From assembly GCF_964355755.1 (NCBI RefSeq), contig NC_092677.1, positions 12,548,601 to 12,612,600 on the forward strand: 64,000 nt of DNA, read 5' to 3'. The position numbers were made by a program, and so were the translations under genes. This document shows positions 49,200-58,563 of the stretch, piece after piece (the stretch's first letter is position 1; the number at the start of each line of letters is the position of its first letter). This DNA comes from Antedon mediterranea. Taxonomy: Eukaryota; Echinodermata; Crinoidea; Comatulida; Antedonidae. The notes under the pieces are model-generated. The model did no database searches, was not told where the DNA came from, and saw only the letters and a program-made list of their open reading frames with translations.

Positions 49200-49930
49200 G
49201 GTCTAAGTAACAACATCACTATGCTATAATGTGCCTCGGGGGCCTAGCCTCGGTATCTCATCAGGCTGCTTGGTTGGTGGTGATACACGCCTAAAAACAA
49301 CTCTTGACAACGTTATCATATTCATTTGATGAATAATCAAACGGCAAGTCATATATTCGTTAATCAATTTATCAACGAGAATACAATCTGTAGCTGTCAA
49401 GTTGGAATCCACCTCTGTGTATTTAAAGCGCAATCCTATTCTTTCACTGATCAACGGCCGACAGCGATTTTTGTATAATTGGTCGCGGTGATCAGACACC
49501 AGAATGAATCTCATCAGTACTAATTTAATTTTGGGTTTGAATTCCAGAAATTATCAACCAGTAGGCAGGTTTCTGTTACCACACCAAACATGGTGGGAAA
49601 AATGTAATTTATATCTATACACTAGTAATTAAATATGTACATTCCGAGATTTAGACAGAATCTCCCGCGAGTACTATCCAGGTGTTCGCAAGCACCTTCT
49701 CCTGCTGAGACGTGGCCAAATTAAAAGCAACCAGTTAATCTGGGCCATCAGAGTTAATTTTTGCCCTGATGAGGATTTTCAAACGATACGAGATAATTAT
49801 TTCCAGGAGTAGAATTTCAGTGGGGCTTAGCCAATCTGTTCTGAGATAAAAACAAGGCCCAGATGACCCCATTATCTTACTGCAGATTACTCTGTGTCTG
49901 TTCAAACCAATGAAAAGGTTCATGAATAAA
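49200..49930. promoter_or_regulatory. two candidate noncoding islands
   Basis: 49200-49520 and 49640-49920 are balanced and unique, separated by a short AT-rich gap. The first is open for 96 codons on the minus strand (49224-49514), the second for 62 (49735-49923). Neither translation is recognisable. Motif-like content includes AGATAATTATTTCC, TTAGCCAATC, CAGGTGTTCGCAAGCACCTT (a palindrome-like block near 49680) and CATTATCTTACTGC. Regulatory identity is inferred from uniqueness and composition only. Confidence 0.25.
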
Positions 49931-50130
49931 TGTCATAAAATAATTTGGGAGGTTTTTCATGGTAGAATGAATCTAATATATATATAAATCAAAATTTATT
50001 TACAATTAAAGATTGGCATATAAGCTCAACTCAACCTAAATTTAAGTTTTAGCAGTCATTTCTTGCAAATGAAATGATCTATATAGTACATATACAGTAG
50101 GTATCCCTGAATACAGGTTGTACTGTACAT

Positions 50131-50173
50131 TGGACACTTGACTCACTCACAGTGAGATCCGTGTTCAATTCCC
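50131..50173 (+). repeat. tRNA-like SINE head remnant
   Basis: TGGACACTTGACTCACTCAC (A-box-like region, from 50131) precedes GTGTTCAATTCCC (B-box-like, 50161-50173). The distance between them is short for a complete tRNA head. Downstream sequence to about 50350 is balanced and may be the SINE body. Confidence 0.35.
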
Positions 50174-50912
50174 AAAAACTCCCAGTTCACAACTGTCAAA
50201 TGAGTACATACGGTAGTTGAAAACACCAGGAAGGATAAGACTGCATGGAATGGACTGGCCACCCTACCACATAATGCCGAGGCTTACTAAAATGAGCTCC
50301 TAACAGCTTATTCTCCTACGTTCAAAATGAACACGGGACTTGATCATCTTTCTGTACATGGTATACGCCAAACTACCACATTTTGACTGTTAAGTCCACC
50401 TTCCAAACTGTATTTTGTGTCAAAGCATGTGGTCTCATACCAGTAATTATAAACATTCAATATTCAGTTTTACACTACAGTTCATCATAAATTAAAATAT
50501 AATTACATTGTTATCGATTAATTATTTCACCACTATAGAACCTGCATGCCTTCAGTAATTGCAACATCCCATAATGATTATGATAATATCCCAGAATGCA
50601 TCATTTACAAATCTCTCTTTATTAATTAAAATCTCCACCTGCAGCCTTTAATTACAATATCCTTTCGTCTTCTATTAGTTTATCAAATATTGCTTTAGTG
50701 GCGTCATATATAATCTTGAGGCCTATCACATTTGTTGTTGCCCACTAGACCACTATAAACTACATGCCCATAATGTCCTGACATTTTTTTTGTTGACCAT
50801 ATTTAAAGAAGGTGATCCATCCAGCAATTTCTGATCATTAGGAACCCTCAGAGGTTCACAAGATTACAAGTCTTTGGTAGTAATTTTGTCCTTAGAAAAA
50901 ATCCTGACATGT

Positions 50913-50975
50913 GACAGGAACCCAGGACCCTTGAAGTGGTAGCACAGCATCATCCAAGCCACAACTCCACTCTCT
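50913..50975 (-). repeat. tRNA-like SINE head remnant
   Basis: The minus strand has GTTGTGGCTTGGATGATG (A-box-like, about 50965-50948) and TGGGTTCCTGTC (B-box-like, 50924-50913) at plausible spacing. The body is not delimited. Confidence 0.35.
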
Positions 50976-51420
50976 ACATACAGTAGAACAGGCCTGCAGT
51001 AGAACATGTACGGTTAAATAGTGCTATTGTTTTAGTCAGTAGGCAAAAGAAAGGTAATTTGAGTGGCCCATATCGTTACCTTTCTTTATCTAGACATTGT
51101 ACCATACAGTACGAGATTGTGGACCTGATGGGGATAGTATTAAATAGATTGCGTCTTCTGTAATTCATCATTGTTAAATAAAAATATAGCAAATTTTCAC
51201 AACAGTAAAAACCATAACTTTCCATTTGCATTTCTTTCTATTTGCTTTTAACGAAATAAAATTAACAAAAATATTAACAACAATCAGAGCAATGGTTGAT
51301 TAATTAAACAAACATATCATTACATGCATATTTTTTTAATTTGTTTTTCAGGTGTAAACACTATTACTCAGTGCTTTTGAATAGTATAATTGTACTAAAT
51401 TAGTTTCCTGATTGTCGTCC

Positions 51421-51434
51421 GTTACCATAGCAAT
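51421..51434 (+). promoter_or_regulatory. near-consensus RFX X-box
   Basis: GTTACCATAGCAAT fits GTNRCC-NN-RGYAAC except for the last base (T for C). It lies in a small unique patch (51395-51530). One mismatch in a degenerate motif makes chance quite possible. Confidence 0.25.
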
Positions 51435-51871
51435 GTTCGATATCTACCTGTTGCATGTTGAAATTTATTTTGTATCTGTTGTGTAACTGAGTGACCTGTT
51501 GAATTCACACTCCACGAGGGACAAACATGCCAGCTAAATTTTGCTCAATAATATTTAATGTTTTTACTTTTTTTAGCATGTAATATTACTGCAATTTAGT
51601 ATATAACAATTAAAGTATAATGAATTGACAACCCAGCTTTAAATTATTATATAAAATGGTTTTTTTTCATCTCAATAATCTTACCTGGTATGGTGGTAAA
51701 CTAACAAAAGTGTTGTCTAAATCGTTATCATTTGTGACACTCTTTTCCCGATTGTTTGTCTTTTGATTTTGCGGTTATCAACAGGAATTCTGGCAATAAA
51801 TTGACCTAAAATGAAAGGAGAGATAGAATTACTTTTGTACATAGTATGACAGGCCTTAAAATACCTTAGGC

Positions 51872-51929
51872 ATATATGGGTACATCACATTTGTTGTCAC
51901 ATAAAGTTTGATAGTGTAGACAAAGCTTA
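51872..51929. mobile_element. CACTATCAAA-family MITE fragment
   Basis: TACATCACATTTGTTGTCAC, then a TTTGATAGTGTAGACAAAGC end, equals the right half of the family seen complete at 57919-58027. No left end was found upstream, so the copy is truncated. Confidence 0.75.
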
Positions 51930-53565
51930 ACTAACCTCTCTGCCCAACTACTTACACTGAGATAATAATGGTATATTATACAAATAATGAATGTTTATGA
52001 GTGCAATGGTACAAATAATGGCACGAGGTGAATGATGAAAGGTTATATCAACGAGGCAAAAATGTTTCAAAAAGTACTATTTAACGATCGTTGAATAGTG
52101 CGTACTATTGCACGCCATGTGACCCACATTCTTCCAATCAAATGACAGGAATTTATATAGGTGTTATATAAAACCATTTATTATAATTGTACACTGGCAG
52201 TAACAATGCCTCTACCTGTAGGCATACCTATATACAGGTGTTTTTAATACCTGGTGATAATTATCTTCTCGTTCATTGGTAAAACACAATGAGTATTGCT
52301 CTGTGAAAATCACTAATTTCTAAGAGTTTATGTTGATTTAATTTGATTCACTCTGCAGTTATCGTCATCATTTTGATTGGATTCAATTGTAGGCCTATCT
52401 ATACATAGAATAAAAGTGAAACGCAAGAATTACTAGAATGTATAATGAATCTAATTAACAAAATACTGTATAAGTCGCATCAAACCAATGCAAGGCAGAT
52501 GGCTTAAACTTAGAACCTATCATATCATCAACCTAAAAATACTACAATAAACAATCTCTAACATTGGCTGTTATTGTTCCTGTTTGATGAATATTTTATA
52601 AAATTTGTAAAAAATGTCTAAAATAAATACCTACACCAATCATTATGATACACACTACAATCCTTTGAAAACAATGTTTTAAACAAATTTGTACAAAAAG
52701 ATTCTGGTATTTTAAAGATTTAAGGGCACATACGATTTAAATTAAAAATGATGATGTCTAGAGTATGACAGGGAGTCTCAAATATTGCATTAATAATTAT
52801 CATCAGATGTATTCAAAGCTGATTGGGTAAATGAGGTTAACAGGTTGAAAAGACCACCACAGTAAGAATATTTATGGAGATATTATTGGAAACAGGCAAA
52901 TGGTGAAGCAATCATATAAGGTGGTAAAAATATGATACAGAAATGACATTAAAAATTGTAAACAAAATAATTGTTCTATACAGTTTCATACAGTACAGTA
53001 ATTTTGAATCTAAAATTGGAAAACAAAGTGGCTAGGATCTAGGATATAATATTTTACTGTCTTTCAGTCAGTCAACACAGAAATGTAGTACTAGTACAAC
53101 CTATGCCAATGTCATAAAAGTACAGTACTGTACAGGCTTATTTAGGTCAAATATCAATGATGCCTACTAGTAAACTATACCAAGACCTTGGCAATGAAAT
53201 GGCTGATATAGCTTGACCAGTGGTCAACAAAGCTGTCTAGAAATAGAGCATGAATGAGCAATGACCTTGGGGTTTCCCCAATAAAGGTCATTGATAAACT
53301 GCATGACAAATCAGCTGTAAAAGGTCACCCCTTTTTCAGTCAGCATTTTGCTAGACAGAGAAAGTCATAATACTAATACTATTATTCAAAAAGGTAAAAT
53401 TCTTTGAAAACAGCACACATTCAATTTGTGGTTCTTTTTGATAATGCAGCTGTCTTATAAGGTACAGTAGATTTTCACTTGAATGGTTGTCTGAAATGGT
53501 TTTTACTATACAGTGTCAGTGGTACAACCATAAATATATATATTTAATTGCTTAAAATAACATAT
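51930..53565. other. unique stretch with a 24-bp palindrome
   Basis: No gene. It holds the near-perfect palindrome at 52076-52099 and a perfect 14-bp palindrome GTACAGTACTGTAC at 53120-53133. The remainder is AT-rich. Confidence 0.45.
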
Positions 53566-53660
53566 AAGGGACACCCCTATTCAGGGACACTTCCATAACA
53601 TTACAAATGTATTTTTTAACATTACAACTAATCCCCTCTATTAAGGAGACACTTTTCCAT
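53566..53660. mobile_element. GGACACC-family remnant
   Basis: GGGACACCCCTATTCAGGGA (53569) and CCCCTCTATTAAGGAGACAC (53633) carry the diagnostic phrases of the family also present at 19693, 24954 and 28118. They lie in the same orientation. No termini were resolved. Confidence 0.5.
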
Positions 53661-54672
53661 GCCATGGATGAGAAATGTATGTAATGTACAGTAATTTAAA
53701 AAATATAATTTAGCATGTGTAAATATGTAAAATTTTGACATACTGATGATGACACTGATGTAAATTATAAACACTATTGGAAACTGGCATGAAACCGTAC
53801 TTGAAAGGAATGATGGAATGTCAGGTTAGCTGATAAAAATCAAAGCTCTGCCAAGTGATAAGTAAAAATTATACCCACTGTGATATATGACAAGCCATTC
53901 CAATGGAAAGGCCATTGTTTTGTTTATAAATATTCAGAGTTTCTGACTTGTAACACAATACTGTACTACTCTTACAGTTTCTTTATATGTCAAAAACAAC
54001 TTTCAATTATGTAATTATTTAATTTGATTCAACAATATAACACATAGAATTGCAAAACATGACCTTTCTTGAAAAACTTTCTCCAATTTCAATATTTATG
54101 TTGTTCAATTATATGGTTCTAACATGTACTGGCTTTTAAATCGAATAATTATACTATTCGGAGTAGAACAGTGTGCAGTTAGCAAACGTGCACTCGACTA
54201 ATGATTTTTATTAAGTCTTATTTTCTCATTAACGTACTTAATTATTATACTCAGTGGTTGTCTAATTAAAGCTTGCTTACTATCTAATTAGTATACATTA
54301 TTTGAGAATGTAAAGTTCACTGGATGTGAATGATGCATTGTTTTAACAATTTGTATTTAATAATATCATGTAGTTGTAACGCTTGGCATGAGGAATGAAC
54401 CAAACTTGAATGCGTGAATGTTTGTTGGACAAAATACTTGATTCTTACTCTGGCGAGGCAATGGATGCCAAATACAATTTCAATGGGATTACAAGCCAAG
54501 AAACAATATAAAAAAAATAGTGAAGTGCACTAGCAGATATCATCGTAATGACTGAAAAACTTACTTAAACTCCCCCTCCACATGGGTAGGGAAGAGCCTC
54601 AGTGAGGGGACAAGCTTTTGGTGTTTTTTTCCCTGATATGTGATGGCTTCCATGGCCAATGGATGGCCACAA
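53661..54672. other. AT-rich stretch, nothing recognised
   Basis: The only longer open frame (54317-54499, minus) has no family resemblance. No repeat or motif of note was found until the MITE begins. Confidence 0.5.
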
Positions 54673-54675
54673 TAA

Positions 54676-55501
54676 AGCCCCTTTCTCACAGAGTTGTGTG
54701 CCAGGAATATTGCGGGAATATACCATTACCATGCCGGTATGGTTTTCTGTGAGAACGGGTCATCCTGGCATCATGCCGGCACCATGCCGGCATCGACATG
54801 ACCTGCTTTAGACCTAGTAATATTCTAGGGATATTCCCCGCAATGCCAGACGGGCATTCTGTGAGAACGTATTGCCGTTATATTCCGGGGTTCCCCGTCG
54901 AGGCTTTGACACCTTGCGCAGTCAAGTGTATCACTTTGGCGCCTATTCAATTCAATTAACAATAATAATGTCGAACTGGAGGGATAATGAGATAAGAGAG
55001 CTGCTTAAAATAAGGGGACAAGAAGAAATTTGTAGCATAATCTATATAGGCCGCTAGGCTAGGCCATTAGCTCTTTGTTTGTTGGTGCCTGACCTTTCGT
55101 CGCCTTGTAACTTGTAGGCCTACAGCCTTCTAAGGTGTTTTACAGATTGCCGATGACGGCAAATTAATTGTTATACCTGTATAATATATGCACAATATAC
55201 TGTACATAGCATGTATTGCATAAATATGCTATAAAGGAAGATAATAATCTGTAACTTAACATTCGCCGCCATATCATCGCTAGACAAAAATAATAACAAT
55301 AAAGGACGCCCTCAATAATTATTTTGTCAGAGACTTTTTATTGGCCGAATATGCCCGACTCCTTTCTCACAGAAAGCCGGTATACTTCCGGTTATATTTC
55401 CGGCACGATAGTCCGATGAGAATGGGTATATGCCGGTAACGATACCGGCACGACGCCAGCACTGTACCGGTATATTGCAGGCACATCTGTGAGAAAGGGG
55501 C
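54676..55501. mobile_element. 826-bp MITE with reiterated TTTCTCACAGA ends
   Basis: The left end AGCCCCTTTCTCACAGA (54676) and right end (complement of GCCCCTTTCTCACAGATGTG, ending 55501) are inverted, with TAA on both sides (54673-54675 and 55502-55504). Unusually, the end motif recurs inside in both orientations: TTCTGTGAGAACG at about 54750 and 54857, and CCTTTCTCACAGAAAG at about 55363. ATGCCGGCA/CCGGTAT motifs also recur. The interior has short open frames (54872-55057) and no recognisable transposase. The element is much richer in CpG than its flanks. Confidence 0.85.
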
Positions 55502-55504
55502 TAA

Positions 55505-55766
55505 TGAGAAACAGATAGAATGTTTGGTGTAAAACTATGAAATGAGTAAATGGCAAGGAACCTACATTAAAATCCAAATTATAAACACTTGGATTAGAAA
55601 AGTGTGAAATTATAGATATCTTAGAGAAGGTTGTTTAGCGACCTGGTTCTAAAGATTTTAATTGTCCATTTTTCTGACCACATAATCTTTTTATAATCCT
55701 AAAGCTGAAAATTCTGGTAATACTTGCGAGTGATATTTGTGCTATCATGTTATATGAAAACTAATC
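55505..55766. other. short AT-rich spacer
   Basis: Unique AT-rich sequence between two mobile elements; nothing recognised. Confidence 0.4.
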
Positions 55767-55768
55767 TT

Positions 55769-55895
55769 AAGATCTGTCTACACTATCACTATCAAATGTG
55801 ATGTGCCCATATATGGACATGATGATGTGATGTCACTACCATATTTGGGCACATCACTACCATATTCACATCATAGTCACATTTTTATAACACTG
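55769..55895. mobile_element. CACTATCAAA-family MITE, diverged copy
   Basis: The left end AAGATCTGTCTACACTATCA starts at 55769. The interior has GTGATGTGCCCATATATGGA and ATTTGGGCACATCACTACCA, shared with the copies at 56727 and 57919. The right end has decayed to TCATAGTCACATTTTTATAA. Confidence 0.65.
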
Positions 55896-56726
55896 GTCTT
55901 ATTTGTATGCCAAAATGATCTTTTGACTTTTGGTTGATGTGTATTATCTCTACGTATTAACTTAAATCCCCCTGTAGAGGCCCCTTTTCTAAAGATAACT
56001 TTGAAGAAAATAAATATTATTTTTCCAATTGAATATTCTAGATAAATCAAATTGTTGAAAAAACAACAAACGAATTGTAATCTGCATAAACAATAGTAAT
56101 ATAATATTCTATAGAATTTTCATTTAAAATGTAAATACAAAAACTCTGTTAAAACTTGATACTTAAGGCCATATGTCTTGTTTTAAAATTGGAATTAATT
56201 AATAGTACAGTAATTGCAATTGATTAAAGAAACTGTGAATTTGTTCATACGACAGATGTCTAAAAATCAATATTCATAATAATGAGTTGCATATATATAT
56301 TAAACAGTGATTCCTTTAAAATTACAAACAAAACATGTCTATAAAAAAATATTTAAAACAAATAATATAATGTACTAGCACAATCAAAATTTGTAACTAA
56401 TTGAAAAAATATTTCATCAAAATTTACATTTAATTTATTTATGCTACATAACATATACCACTGGAAAAAGCACAATTTGAATATTATAACAATTAAAACT
56501 AAATTTGAACTTGGGTGAATTATACGCAACATTTATGTGATATAACAATAAAGAATGAAACTAATGAAATGATGAATTTCACTATTTTAAAAATCAAGTT
56601 AAAAGATTTATTAGTGAAAAATGAAACTGTATATTGAAACAAACAAGAGAAGTTGACTATAACTAGGTGTTGAATTGAAATGTGTTTAAAACAAGAAGTT
56701 GATGGAAATATAGCTAATAAACACAG
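55896..56726. other. AT-rich spacer, nothing recognised
   Basis: Very AT-rich unique sequence between two copies of the same MITE family. No gene, repeat or motif of note. Confidence 0.5.
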
Positions 56727-56893
56727 GGTACACTATCAAACAAGTTTGATGTGTCCAAATATCGTAGTGATATACCCAAATATCGTAGTGATGTACCCAA
56801 ATATGGTAGTGATATGACATCATCATGTCCATATATGGGAGGGCACATCACATTATTTTGTCACATAAAGTTTGATAGTGAGAGACAGTGTAA
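56727..56893. mobile_element. CACTATCAAA-family MITE with internal 21-bp repeat
   Basis: CACTATCAAACAAGTTTGAT (56731) and the complementary right end TTTGATAGTG (to 56880), followed by AGAGACAGTG, define the element. Inside, CAAATATCGTAGTGATATAC begins a 21-bp unit repeated three times (56756, 56777, 56798) with small differences. Like the 55769 copy it contains GTCCATATATGG. Confidence 0.7.
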
Positions 56894-57916
56894 TACATTA
56901 ATTTCCACTAGTTCCTTTGAGGTCTAACACATGCTACAATATTAGACATAATCATACAGCCTAGGCCAATGTATTGATTATCTTAGGGTTCAAGTTAGAG
57001 CTATTCAAGTGTGAAGAAATCTAGCTTTAATTCACTCATGCCATGGACAAGGCTACCTTTTAGCCTAGTTATTGATGGAAGTAGTTGGTGCTAAGCTGGG
57101 TCATCTAGCATTGAATTCATCCACCCACCACCACCCAGTTTATTGTAGGGGCAAGGCCTTCCACCCAGATTAATTTTTCTTTCAACACTTTTTTACTGAT
57201 TTGATAATTTGATGATTTGATGTTGATGTACAGTTATATAAATTTACTTGCCTGGATAAACCAAAAAATTAAGTGGTCTTTTTTCTTTTGTGCAATTTTT
57301 CTCTTCTTCACAAATTGCACCAAATATATCAGCGTTAAGTAAATTTCAACGGGTTGGCATTAATTTCTATACTTGTTGCTATATTATAATTATGTAATCA
57401 TAAAATCCAATTCATATGTGGTGGGAGAGGCAGAAAAATTAATAGCAATAATTTAAACTCAGTAAAATAGCTTTTTGCAATTAACACTGTAGACAAAACA
57501 ATATGGACGCATTCATTTCCTATATGAACATTCATTAAGGAAGTGTACACTTATTGATCAAGAACAGAGATATAAATACTAAAGACAGCAAACAAAAGAA
57601 ATTCATACAATTGTAACTGTTGTGTTTGTTTCATCTGTTTATAACCCACCACTGTCAAACGTAATTAACTTAGGTAGGTTGTGCACAATTTTTAGTTCAT
57701 TATCTTTGCTCGATCGCAGACAACCCGTTAGATAGACTTGAATCTCATTAAACTTGTAGAAAACTACATCTATATGCAAATGAGAGCTAATGCTTTTACC
57801 TGCAAGAAGCAGACCACTTCGTTTATAACATGTTCTAATTAAGTGGAAAATCAATAAGCTCCAGCAAATGACCAGAATCAATACAGATATGAACAGTGTG
57901 CAATGCAAAAAGCGGG
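56894..57916. other. unique stretch, little recognised
   Basis: No gene. TATATGCAAATGAG at 57771-57784 repeats the octamer-like sequence at 48808. An 89-codon minus-strand frame (57639-57908) has one hydrophobic segment but no family match. Confidence 0.45.
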
Positions 57917-57918
57917 TA

Positions 57919-58027
57919 AATCTCGGTCCACACTATCAAAAAGTGTGATGTAGTACCCAAATGTGGTGGTAATATACATCACATCACATTTTTTGTCACA
58001 TCAAGTTTGATAGTGTAGACAGAGCTT
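57919..58027. mobile_element. CACTATCAAA-family MITE, complete 109-bp copy
   Basis: The left end AATCTCGGTCCACACTATCA and right end (complement of AAGCTCTGTCTACACTATCA) are inverted. TA lies on both sides (57917-57918 and 58028-58029). Interior GTACCCAAATGTGGTGGTAA and ATCACATCACATTTTTTGTC match the other copies. It is the best reference copy of the family in this window. Confidence 0.8.
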
Positions 58028-58135
58028 TAGATCATTATAGATTGTGTAACGTAAACTAACACATTCATTTTAGAATTTTGCACTAGGAATATTGAATTAT
58101 GAAATTAAACGTATAACAACGGGTTCCAGTTTGGT

Positions 58136-58277
58136 CAGTGGCGTAAACACTATGAGCGCTCACTGGCTAACCCAAGGATCCCAGAGCACAAGGGTTCCTA
58201 GAACAATGAGCAGCCCCAATGCAATTTCCTTACTAAGTGCTAAACCAGAGGTTTTTGCTCCCTGCGTTACACCACTG
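58136..58277. mobile_element. hAT-like short element remnant
   Basis: CAGTGGCGTAAAC (58136) and GTTACACCACTG (ending 58277) are inverted ends of the CAGTGGCGTAA form common in hAT elements (family knowledge). An 8-bp target duplication is not convincing (AGTTTGGT against CTTCAGGT). A second hAT-like phrase, GGCCCCTTTTGGATCCACCT, is at about 58540, so a larger element ending near 58563 is an alternative. The 99-codon open frame over this region (58092-58391) is not a recognised protein. Confidence 0.45.
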
Positions 58278-58563
58278 CTTCAGGTATGTAGTACTGTAAT
58301 CTGCCAATTGCAGTTTCAGTTCTATCCAATGCAAGCATTCTTAAATATACTGAGCTATACATTTTTCACAGATCAGGGTTGGTTGAATTAAATTTATACA
58401 GTACTTTTAGCATCACAATTTACTGTTATATCTTGTGAAAGAATCTGTGCATTGCACAGTAAGGGCTTGCAAATTGTTTTCTAATGTAATCTATGTACTT
58501 GTTCCCAAACAAAATAAAATCATGAAGGGGGTGCAGCTTGGCCCCTTTTGGATCCACCTATGC

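Larger units (their letters stand above)
49931..51870. other. unique stretch with tRNA-like remnants and an X-box-like site
   Basis: No gene found. tRNA-like remnants at 50131-50173 and 50913-50975 and the near-X-box at 51421 are listed separately. The rest is AT-rich to ordinary sequence. Confidence 0.45.

Noticed and set aside
58092-58391. 99-codon plus-strand open frame
   Set aside because: It overlaps a hAT-like inverted-repeat remnant and resembles no protein family.
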